This document shows positions 1 to 7,833 of a stretch of 11,329 nucleotides of DNA, one piece after another. How positions within the stretch are numbered: the stretch's first letter is position 1; every line of letters begins with the position of its first letter. A program made the translations under genes and the position numbers. Source of the stretch: Phoronis ovalis (Eukaryota > Phoronida > Phoronidae); contig JAOXYB010054301.1 of NCBI GenBank assembly GCA_028565635.1, positions 1-11,329 of the forward strand, read 5' to 3'. The notes beneath the pieces were generated by a model. The model had not been told where the DNA came from and did no database searches. It saw only the letters and a program-made list of their open reading frames with translations.

Positions 1-332
1 TGTATTGCGTCATTGTCATGACGTCATACTGGGGTCATTGAGTGCAAAAAGACAGGCAAAATTTCCGTATACAGGGAAGGTATACTACTAATGTACAATG
101 TTAATACAAACTTCAGACTGAGCCAAGTCTAGCGAAATGCGTTTCCAACAATATTTATGGGTTTGTCGTTTGAGACTCTTAATGGGACACTCTCCAAACT
201 TGTGACTATTATAACTAAGAAGTCATTCATGATTTTTAAAATGTTTTCCAACATCAAGGTCTGAGAACTAATATAACTAAATTCTATCTAGAATGCCTTA
301 ATTTATAAACCAGTTAATAGTAACAAGAATCA
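1..332. other. AT-rich upstream DNA, no gene seen
   Basis: No open frame of useful length and no recognisable RNA gene. The only notable element is a perfect CRE-type palindrome TGACGTCA at 19-26, followed by TACTGGGG. Confidence 0.6.
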
Positions 333-1416
333 AACCTGCCTGTTCTGTTTTGAAGGTAGCTAACTAACTTGTCATTTCTTACTTAGAAATATAAACATTG
401 TCCCAGCGCATGCGTCATAGAAACTAACTGGGTTGTTATTTCGTAGTAACATAAACATGCTTCATACAAATTACTAAAGTCAGTGACAGATTAACTTAGT
501 AGCAAAAGTAGCATATGCCCCGCACCCCGCACTAAATGCTTTGCAATCTTTACAATCTCACTCTAACGAGCATTGAACATGAACTTCTGCGTGAAATAGA
601 CATTTCCAGTAATTTAAAACAAATTTGCTAAATGCTAAATCTAGAAATGGCCTTTTTTTTGCTTGCCAATTTTTTTCTTGCAGCTCGGAGACGTTTCAGC
701 TACAGGCCCCGCACATAGCTATGCTACAGGCCCTGACTAAAGTAAAATCAAACTTAATTTACCTGTTCTGTTTTGAAGGTAACTAACTATGTTGTTATTT
801 CTTAGAAATACAAACATGCGTCATACACATTACTGAAGGAAAGTTCCGGGAGGAAAGTCCAACTTACCTGTTTTGTTCCCGGGGGGTACTCAAGGTATTT
901 TTTGGTGGGGGTGTGCAGCCCAGTTGAAAATTTTGGATTTGGATTGTATATACTTCTTATTGTAGTTTTTTGGATTGCTACCGTAAAGAAATTGAAAAAT
1001 TTGGATTGCTACCCGCTGCTTACAGCAAATAATCTGGATTAATTTCAGATTTGTATCCATAAACGATTTTTGGAATTTGGTTTGTATCAGTCAGTTTGCG
1101 TCACGGTAAAAATGGATGGCTACGTACTTAAATATTTTAAAATTTTGGATTGCTACCGGCCCTATATATTTCACAAAATTTGAATTGCTGCCCTTATATT
1201 TCAAAAAAATTGGATTGGGTTTGTTACCGCAAGCTAAAGTTTTGGATTGGGTTCCGCGGCACATCCCCGTATTCAAAAAAACATGAGTACCCCCAAGGGA
1301 TTTTGTTGAAGCAATTGGATGTCACTGTTATCACTGCTATTTCCAGTTAGAAATATTAACATGCGTCCCATACAAATTACTTTACTAAACTGTTTTGTTT
1401 TGAAGGCAACTGTGTT
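333..1416 (+). repeat. Cluster of degenerate ~60-90-bp repeats
   Basis: A unit that begins near ACCTGTTCTGTTTTGAAGG, runs through AACTAACT, TTGTTATTTC and TTAGAAATA, and ends AACATGCGTCATAC, AAATTACT recurs at 333-420, 421-479 (lacking the first part), 749-839, and 860-876 continued at 1301-1388. The start of another copy lies at about 1388-1416. The copy at 860-1388 is split by a foldback element, and the last copy is cut off by a second element at 1417. The spacer at 480-748 contains only small AGGCCC-type repeats. The cluster is older than both insertions. The family is not recognised. Confidence 0.7.
877..1300 (+). mobile_element. Foldback/MITE-like element, TTTTGGATTGCTACC core family
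   Basis: The left end TCCCGGGGGGTACTCA and the right end TGAGTACCCCCAAGGGA are imperfect inverted repeats. The similarity extends inward through T-runs to GGGGNTGTGC. The 6-bp sequence TTTTGT directly flanks both ends (871-876 and 1301-1306), consistent with a target-site duplication. The interior is about eight degenerate tandem copies of a 30-50-bp unit around TTTTGGATTGCTACC. There is no transposase, so the element is non-autonomous. It sits inside a copy of the local repeat, whose sequence continues across the insertion. Superfamily assignment is not possible from the ends alone. Confidence 0.75.
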
Positions 1417-1660
1417 CCCCGGGGGGGGGGGAACTTGCCAAATTGGTAGGGGTATGCGCGGGGGTATGCGGCCCAGGGTAAAAAACATTAACCCTGTGGC
1501 AAATATAGGTCACCGAAAATATATACCCTGTTGCAAATTAAAAAAACTTGAAAAGTATACGTTGTTGTAAATAACTCTCCCGAAATAGATACCTTAATAA
1601 TAATTGTGTAAAATTCATTTGTAAATTATATACCGACCCTGTTGTAAATAAATATGTGAA
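1417..1660 (-). mobile_element. Partial foldback element, ACCCTGTTGTAAAT core
   Basis: It starts with CCCC followed by a run of G, then has the subterminal GGGGGTATGCGGCCCA, which resembles the same position in the copies at 877 and 2510. The interior carries about four degenerate units around ATACCCTGTTGCAAAT, the reverse complement of the core unit at 2510-2950. It interrupts a copy of the local repeat after GCAACTGTG. No matching GTACT-CCCC right end is visible, so the end given is approximate and the copy is probably truncated. Confidence 0.6.
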
Positions 1661-1853
1661 CATTCATAGACCTTTATGAGGTTTTTCATTGATGATTGGG
1701 GTCTGTCAAGTCCGAGCAGCGAGCATTCAATTGAGCATTTCCTTTTGCCGACCTCTGTTTTTTTTTCTTGTTAAGTGCGGCAGCGAGCATTGCCAATGTT
1801 TAAGTGCGGCCATTGCACCCTGAGGGACCCCTACCCTCATATTTCGCGCGATG

Positions 1854-1861
1854 TGACGTCA
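1854..1861 (+). promoter_or_regulatory. CRE/ATF-type palindrome TGACGTCA
   Basis: A perfect eight-base palindrome of the kind bound by CREB/ATF-family bZIP factors. It sits in a CpG-richer patch about 1.8 kb upstream of the proposed start codon. An identical site lies at 19-26. The sequence shows only the motif. A role in an ER-stress response of the SIL1-like gene is speculation. Confidence 0.25.
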
Positions 1862-2056
1862 TACAGGATTATTCAATACCATATTTTAAATAATTTTATT
1901 AATCAATTTAGAAAATGAATATTACTCTACAGTAGATGAATACAAAAACATTATGTCGATATTCATAAGCTAATTTATATTATTTGTTTCTATCCAATAT
2001 AAATTTCTACTCGAATATACACAAAACATATTGGCAGTTGTCACATTTCAATATGG

Positions 2057-2068
2057 TTGACGTGTCAA
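2057..2068 (+). promoter_or_regulatory. UPRE-like TTGACGTGTCAA
   Basis: Contains TGACGTGT, one base from the TGACGTGG core recognised by ATF6/XBP1 in unfolded-protein-response promoters, inside a near-palindrome. Interest comes only from its position upstream of a gene with an ER-chaperone N-terminus. A single degenerate motif can occur by chance. Confidence 0.2.
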
Positions 2069-2509
2069 CATTGCAGCGTGCCGAGTGTAGCTTTATTTCT
2101 TTGTCCTTAGTTATAAAGAGTCAGAGTGCACGAATCGAAAAGCATTGTGTGATGAAAGATTGGAAGAAGCTAGAGGTGTTTTTGTAAAGGTTTGTTTCTT
2201 CAACAGACATATTTTTGTTTTATCTTTAGTCTTTCTAATGTCTATAACTCGGATTAAACTCGGAAGTTACATAACTTCTTTAAAAAGTTTAAGCTTTAAC
2301 TTTAAGTTACTAAGATAAGTTATAATTCAGGATCCTTGAGCTTCCTCTTGATTGGTCTCATTGTAATTTTCCCAGTCGACTAGGATCATCACGCTTCCGG
2401 TCATTTGGGTTTTGAAATATTTTAAACTATCTCTATAATAAGACCTGTGAGTATACTACAGAATTTATTTAAAATCTATTGTTGAAACAGTTTATACTTG
2501 GGGCAGATA

Positions 2510-2950
2510 CCCGGAGGGGGGCGGTACTGTCATTCCAAGTCACTGTGTGTGTGTGTGTGTGTGTGCGTGCGTGCGGGCTGCCCAATAGGCCCCTTTTTTC
2601 AACTCCCACATTTACAACAGGTTATGTTTTTCACGCTTCTCAAACCTTATTTACCACAGGGCATACTTTTTTGTTGGATATTTACCACAGGGTATTTTTT
2701 CAAAAAACATTCATTACCACAAGGTGCATTTCTTGGAAAACGCATTTACGACAGGTATGAAAAATTGAGGTTTGTAAATTTTTCCGTATTTAGTTACCAC
2801 AGGGTATATAATTTACAAGTGAATTTTACACAGGGTATCTATTTCGGGAGAGTTATTTATGACAGGGTATATTTTTCATGTTTTTTCATTTACGAAAGGG
2901 TATATTTTTGATGATCTTTATTTACCACTGGGTCAAGTACTCCCCTGGGG
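2510..2950 (+). mobile_element. Foldback/MITE-like element, TTTACCACAGGGTATATTT core
   Basis: Left end CCCGGAGGGGGGCGGTACT and right end AGTACTCCCCTGGGG form imperfect inverted repeats. CAGATA (2504-2509) and CATATA (2951-2956) flank it as a possible 6-bp duplication with one mismatch. The interior has a TG/CG microsatellite, a subterminal GGGCTGCCCA, and about ten degenerate copies of a ~31-37-bp unit around TTTACCACAGGGTATATTT between 2608 and 2935. The ends resemble those at 877-1300 while the core is unrelated. There is no coding capacity: the open frame across it is a by-product of the repeat. Confidence 0.65.
2541..2576 (+). repeat. (TG)n microsatellite grading to TGCG
   Basis: An uninterrupted run of TG dinucleotides followed by GCGTGCGTGCG, inside the left part of the foldback element. 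Confidence 0.9.
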
Positions 2951-2956
2951 CATATA

Positions 2957-3631
2957 CTATTCCTCTGGTAGAAAAGATTCCAGAGGGGTCAATGGCGATA
3001 TGTCTCCTACCTGGAAAAAACATTGACATCATGATGTACTTACGAAGGTGACAACTATAGTAGCAGCAGACAACGCAAAATCTTTGTCCTGTGTTTTAAC
3101 GAGTTTTAAGAGCACCAGTTCGTGATTTCATCCAATATGTGCATCTGCCAGATGAGAAAATATGGTAATATATCTGTAACTTCCTGGTAAACCCCAATAA
3201 CGTCATTTCCTGCTGTATTTTTGAATGTCTCCGGTCAAGATCCCGGCTCTGTTTTCCGATCAAGAAACATCCCTGGTACTCCTCCATAGTGCAGTGGACT
3301 GCCTGGTTGTAATCCCTTGTTACTTGCCCCCACTATTCCTCAGGTCCCCAGGGGTGGGATTTTCAACTGACTCCTGCTTAATTATTATGTCTTCTCATGC
3401 AAAACAGGGGACCTATATTTTTGCTCCAAGAGTCAACCAGTGACCGCTTCCAGCAGCAGGATATGTACCATACATTTACTACCTCTAGGGTAGACAAGTA
3501 TCTTTATGTAACCTCAACGGTAGATAAACAGTATGTGCTGCAAATAACAATCAGCTTTCATTATTATCTTTCTGAGTTTAAAAAGACTTAAACTGTGTTA
3601 TGTGTTAGAAATTGGATTTTTACATTTTCAG
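2957..3631. other. Upstream / 5' untranslated region, no coding exon seen
   Basis: Short open frames here show no recognisable protein or splice support. A small perfect hairpin CCTCTGG...CCAGAGG occupies 2962-2986. The end, TTTTTACATTTTCAG up to 3631, is a good splice acceptor only six bases before the proposed start codon, so the 5' untranslated leader is probably spliced. Its upstream exon was not identified. GTGAGT at 2447-2452 is one possible donor. A loose direct repeat of ACCTC-N-GGTAGA lies at 3480-3540. Confidence 0.45.
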
Positions 3632-3637
3632 TCAAAA

Positions 3638-3779
3638 ATGAAGATTGTTCGTGGCGTAACATATTTCTGTTTAATCAGTCTGATACTATTTGTCATGTGT
3701 TGTTTCTGGAGTGTCTATTCGGCAGAAACTAAAGATGGTGCATTATCTGTTGTTGATATTGACAATAATGAAAGCCAAG
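3638..3779 (+). CDS. SIL1: SIL1-like gene, exon 1 (signal peptide)
   Basis: Encodes 47 residues plus one base of the next codon. The start MKIVRG is chosen because AAAATGA is a good animal initiation context and a basic n-region is followed by a hydrophobic core, FCLISLILFVMCCFWSVY, with a likely signal-peptidase site after VYSA. The exon then gives a polar linker ending NNESQ. The donor CAAG|GTATGT at 3779/3780 is near consensus and leaves phase 1, matching exon 2. An acceptor ending at 3631 precedes the ATG, implying an upstream non-coding exon. A signal peptide fits SIL1, which works in the ER lumen as the nucleotide-exchange factor of BiP. On its own this exon is generic, and the SIL1 assignment rests on exon 2. 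Confidence 0.75.
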
Positions 3780-4545
3780 GTATGTATTCCATGTAAAGTC
3801 GTAGTAAAACATAGATCACGATGCCAACTTTAAGACAAAAAAATATCTAATTCATTTTCATATTTTATTAATTTGAGGAAGTTTGTGATGGGAACAATAC
3901 TGGATCTGCACCGTATGTTTTAAAAGCTGCTTTTTAGGAAAATTGGCATTCTGATATAATGAACATCTTTTGGTTTTTGGTGCCATAAAAGGTGCAGTTC
4001 ATACCTAGGAATATGTACAGTTGATAATAACATGGTTTGCAAGAGAAGAGATTATATCATTTAAAATGTAAAATTTAAGAGCCATGCATTTTCAGGTCTT
4101 CTTGAACCTTTAGATGAATAGTTATTTGAAAAACATCTGTACTCATGCAATTCATCCGTTAGGGTTCCGTGCCTTCTCAACTAATGTCTGAGCTTAACCA
4201 TTGTTACATGTAACTGTTGTTATATTCCTTCAATTTAACAAAAGCGACATAAATACGTCAATAAACTTTTGCCCAAATGAGATAAGCCTTTTTCTCTATG
4301 TGATCGATCTATTTTAGTTAGCTACCAGCTCAGTCCACTCTTATACCTATCATTGTAAGCTGCAATTTGGCTCTACTTTCACGGCATTTTATGTATAAAT
4401 AAAAGGATTATCGTTCTTCTGCTTTTTGAGATAATAAACAAAAATTGACTATGGTTAAGCCCAGATGTAAGTTGAGAAGGTTAGTAACACTAACGGATGG
4501 ATTTATTCAGACTGGGTATTCATTAGATTTTTAAAACTTATTTAG
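3780..4545 (+). other. Intron 1, carrying a MITE
   Basis: Bounded by GTATGT and TTATTTAG. No coding sequence is seen. The 3' half is occupied by the inverted-repeat element at 4153-4499. The remainder is AT-rich. Confidence 0.7.
4153..4499. mobile_element. MITE with ~51-bp terminal inverted repeats
   Basis: The left arm at 4153-4203 begins CATCCGTTAG and contains CCTTCTCAACT and CTTAACCAT. The right arm at 4449-4499 is its reverse complement at 41 of 51 positions by eye. The 245-bp interior has no open frame, so this is a non-autonomous DNA transposon. A perfect palindrome GTTACATGTAAC follows the left arm. No convincing target-site duplication is visible (left flank GCAATT, right flank GATTTATT). 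It ends 46 bp before the exon 2 acceptor. The superfamily is not assigned. Confidence 0.8.
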
Positions 4546-4650
4546 AAGCTGTAGTTGAAAATGATGATGATGATGAACCCTTAATTGATGAAGTGTTCTA
4601 CCCAACTAAAGAATGGCAAACAATTAAACCTGGACAGGCCATTCCTAAAG
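4546..4650 (+). CDS. SIL1: SIL1-like gene, exon 2 (conserved N-terminal block)
   Basis: Spliced in phase 1, it gives E-AVVENDDDDEPLIDEV followed by FYPTKEWQTIKPGQAIPK. Vertebrate SIL1 has a closely similar stretch: an acidic run, then VFHPTHEWQ and a PGQAVPAG motif just before the armadillo core. The match is my recognition of the family, not a search. The acceptor TTATTTAG is at 4545 and the donor AAAG|GTAGGC at 4650/4651. It leaves phase 1 again, so the next codon starts with G and a following exon beginning GT restores the glycine expected after PK. No exon encoding the next conserved SIL1 segment or the armadillo repeats was found elsewhere in the window. Confidence 0.82.
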
Positions 4651-4907
4651 GTAGGCATATAATCTTTACTCCCTTTAGATGAGTAAAACACATTTAATAA
4701 AATTAATCTAAATGTGTGGTCTTTTGTTTTTAGATATATCTTGTATTTATATCTCTGACATAAAGGAACAAAAAAGCACATAAGTACCAGTTGAACTAAG
4801 TTATAAACCATTTCTACCTTATTCATAATAACACTTTGTTCTTCATAATCATGCCAGTTCTTTATCAGAAATCACCCAGAAGAAATTATCTTTTTTACAT
4901 GCACGCA

Positions 4908-4970
4908 GGCAGACAGACAGACATACATACATACATACATAAAGACAGACAGACACACACACATATATAT
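4908..4970 (+). repeat. Compound microsatellite (ACAG)n(ACAT)n(AC)n(AT)n
   Basis: Runs of ACAG and ACAT tetranucleotides, a second ACAG run, then AC and AT dinucleotides. An open frame passes through it into the gag relic, but this part is simple sequence and not ancestral protein. Confidence 0.92.
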
Positions 4971-5009
4971 AATCAGCTTACATGGTGTCAAGAAAAAATC
5001 TGGAAAACT

Positions 5010-5990
5010 CATTTCAATGTGCAGGGAAACCTTGTCAAGCATTGGATAGAATGGTTCAAGGATTTGACTGTTACCAGAATAGAAGATAAGGCAGACCAAA
5101 TTTCAAATTGCAACTTGTTTGCACATGACCCGCAGTTATGCCAAAGAGTATATAACACAGTTGAAATCCAGGAGAACAATGAAGAGAACTTGACAGTACT
5201 AAAAACAAAATTTAATGACTAATTATTGTATACCAGAAAAAAATCTAACATACTTTAGACAATGTATTTTCATGAGAAATCAAAGTGCAATTTAACTCAG
5301 ACAATTATGTAACTGACCTAAAGAACAAAGCAGAGCAATCTGAATTCAAACTTTTAGCAGATGGTTTACTTCACAATTGAATTGTGTAAGAAATCTGAAT
5401 CCATCTGCAGAGCTATAGACAGTTGCTGGAGGCCAGCTTCACATTAAGCAAAGCTATTGATGTGTGTCAAACCCAAGAAAGTAGTTTATACCAATTAAAG
5501 TCATTAAAAATCCCCGGAGGGACTCGTAATTAAAAAAAAAAATTTAGCAAAACCAATCCAAATGTTTTAAATATAAGGGTAGTTATAATCTAAAATTTTA
5601 AAATATTTATATAGCAATCCATTTTTACGCAAACTGGTTGATACAAACCAATTCTAAAATATATTTATGGATACAAACCTGGTAGTAATCCAAATTACTA
5701 TTTACTGTAAGCAGTAATTATTTACATAAGAATGCAATCCAAATCCAGAATTTTAAACTAGGCCTCATACCCCCCTCCAAAAAATAACTAAATTATCTCC
5801 CCGGGAAAAATCATGAAACGCAAGCAGTAGCGGCAGTGCATAAATTTACAAAAACATTAGAAGTACAAAAACAGACGATACAAGGTTTGCTCCAACTATA
5901 TTGGTAGTTATTCGCCCATATAAAATACCTGCTGTACTTCATCATCAAGTTTGTGTGGAATTGTTATCCTTTTGCATTCAGCACTCCTTT
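5010..5990 (+). pseudogene. Decayed Ty3/gypsy-type retrotransposon gag
   Basis: The frame at 5010-5222 reads FNVQGNLVKHWIEWFKD and RVYNTVEIQENNEENL, the pattern of invertebrate gypsy gag (a G-N-x-x-x-x-W-x-x-W/F core, then a VYNT segment). After TAA at 5220 the frame shifts. 5303-5500 reads YVTDLKNKAEQSEFKLLADG, has three stops near 5378-5396, and resumes with LLEASFTLSKAIDVCQ, typical of the capsid C-terminal end. Beyond the foldback insertion, 5812-5900 continues as ETQAVAAVHK. Possible remnants of the zinc-knuckle region run to about 5990 with cysteines missing. No protease, reverse transcriptase or LTR is seen. It is non-functional intronic debris on the same strand as the host gene. Confidence 0.7.
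5512..5805 (-). mobile_element. Foldback element copy inserted in the gag relic
   Basis: An inverted, diverged copy of the element at 877-1300. Its right side reads CAATCCAAATCC...CAAAAAATA...CCCCGGG, the reverse complement of that element's left end, and its left side CCCCGGAGGGACTCGTAAT matches the other end. Interior units include AGCAATCCA and GTAGTAATCCAAA. AAAAAT flanks it at 5506-5511 and 5806-5811. The interrupted gag reading continues on the far side, which independently supports these boundaries. Confidence 0.75.
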
Positions 5991-7833
5991 TGGTTGATTT
6001 ACAGCTGCCACAATTCAGGGCAGATTCAGAGATGTAGGTGAAGGGGACCAAGACAAAGGAAAAAGTCACATTAATATGGTTCAATCCCTAGTTATTTCTT
6101 TATCAATATGAGACTAGTCGGAACAATCCATCAGTTTTGATAGCATGCAATATGAAACATCGTAAACTAGTCTACTATCAAATCTGCTTGTATGCCCATT
6201 TTTCAATATTTTTCCCTTAATTTATATTGCTTTCTTTAAAACTAAGATTTTGCAAAGTATGTTCATAATTATGGCATTTTTAATCATCCACTGTGACATA
6301 TTCTCTTTTATTTATTTAAATATTATCATCTCCACAATTGGCTAATGGTTGCAATAATCTGAGTTTCTCAGTATATATATGCTTGCTGATTGATCTGTTT
6401 TTTCTGTATATCCTCCAGGTGCATTCGTATTAATTTTATTGAACTTTGTACAAATAAGAGCAATCTATCATTAGTTGGAATCTCATCAGCTGAGGGATTA
6501 AAAACAGAATTTGGGAATGAAACCGTGTTATGATTGGCATAGTACTGGTTTTCAGTAGTATTGGTATTGCATAAAGATGAACTGCATGGAAAATTTTGAG
6601 TTGGCCACTGGTATCTTAACTGATTTGTTACAGAGCCATGGATCATTTTCCTTTTTAGTTTTGCAACTACTGTGATAGTATTGATTAATTTATTTTTAAA
6701 CCAAGTTTGAAACAGTCACTTCAAAGGTGCATGCATCGTTAACCATCTAATATACTAAACAAAGGGACTCGATGTTTCTCAGCACTATGTCCATTAGATT
6801 ACTTACATTATTGTCCAGCGTCTTTCTACAGTAAATGCCTTCTCAGTGGTGGTTTCTAGCATTTAACCCATGCACTATTATTCCTGTAGCGTTTAACACA
6901 GAAAATAGCATTATGTGGCCTGCTGTAATCTATAGGATATGGGTCCATTTCTAGTTATTTGTTAAACGTGATCCAAGGGTAGGAACAGTTCAACTAGAAT
7001 AGTAGACTATGCAGTAACGTTAGTTTACTACACGTTGCTTTATCATACGTAACGATTTGCTGTATATAGATACAAAGCTGTGAATTTCTGATCATTGGTG
7101 TTAAAACTGCTTTTAATTATTATAGATTTTAAACTTATAGATTACCTACTTGCTTTAAAAGGCTTGAAGATTGTTTGATTTTCCTTTCAGAGTCTACTCT
7201 AGTAAAATACCTGGGGCTGACAGTTGTGGAAAAATTGTTAACATGGTTTATCAAAACCATCTGCCAAACATATCTTTTATTCACAAAAGGGACAGAGTTA
7301 TTTCCCTAGGCTATATCTGAAATTGGCACCTTTTATGGCTGATCAAACCAAGACAGTAAAGGAAGGATGCAGGCATCTAGAGTACCTAAAACATTGCAAA
7401 TAAACTTGTAGATAAAATGTGTAAGATTTTCAATTGAATTTCCCTTATCATACTAAAAATTTCCATTTCTATGTAATTGACGAGGGTGTTAAAATTAAAT
7501 TCAAAATTATTATTTCATGTCACCATGTGGAGACTATGGCTACTATTTGTTATCTTATGCCAAATGAAAACTAAACATTTTAAAAACATTTAAAACTTTA
7601 TTCTTTTGAAATGAAAATGGCAGGCATATGGTTGAATTGATAAAATGTTACTCATTTTTGTGACTTCATGGTTGATTGTTACCTTCTGTGGTACCTATTA
7701 ATTAGTGAGCAAAATAGTGTTTGTGAAAATAATGTCAACCTTTTTTACTTAAAACTGTAATTTTCTCATAGAGTGTACATAATGACTGTCATAGTTGCTA
7801 TTGATATTAATGAAAAACATTTGCATTTTATAG

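Larger units (their letters stand above)
1661..2509. other. Upstream DNA with CpG patch and TGACGT motifs
   Basis: No gene is supported. 1690-1860 is locally richer in CpG than its surroundings, with two copies of GCAGCGAGCATT (1716 and 1780) and two of TTAAGTGCGGC. A perfect TGACGTCA lies at 1854-1861 and a near-palindromic TTGACGTGTCAA at 2057-2068. These might belong to a promoter of the downstream gene, but no transcription start can be placed. A short inverted repeat GAAGTT-ACAT-AACTTC lies near 2262. Confidence 0.4.
4651..7833 (+). other. Intron 2 with nested mobile-element relics
   Basis: Runs from GTAGGC to the acceptor CATTTTATAG ending at 7833. It contains a hairpin (4688-4717), a compound microsatellite (4908-4970), a gypsy-type gag relic (about 5010-5990) and a foldback element (5512-5805). 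6000-7190 is AT-rich with no exon or repeat that I can support. 7285-7308 holds a GGGAAATAACT-type motif on the minus strand, familiar from molluscan repeats. An alternative in-phase acceptor, GTCATAG, ends at 7794. Confidence 0.6.

Noticed and set aside
2498-2911. 137-residue open frame over the TG microsatellite and foldback core
   Set aside because: It reads through simple repeats and a degenerate ~33-bp repeat, with no splice sites or protein signature. It is an artefact of the mobile element.
3096-3591. Short overlapping open frames on both strands upstream of exon 1
   Set aside because: None has a recognisable domain, coding bias or splice context. They are expected by chance in this length of DNA.
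4836-5009. N-terminal part of the open frame leading into the gag relic
   Set aside because: It translates the ACAG/ACAT microsatellite. Only the part from about 5010 resembles gag.
6368-6646. 92-residue minus-strand open frame
   Set aside because: No family resemblance, no exon signals, and it lies within an intron of the plus-strand gene. Probably chance.
7191-7309. Possible alternative exon after the strong acceptor TTCCTTTCAG at 7190 (about 38 residues in phase with exon 2, then TAG)
   Set aside because: No protein resemblance and no nearby polyadenylation signal. It overlaps the GGGAAATAACT repeat motif, so a transposon remnant is more likely.
7761-7771. Splice acceptor TTTTCTCATAG
   Set aside because: The pyrimidine tract is good, but joining exon 2 here puts the downstream frame out of phase and meets a stop almost at once.
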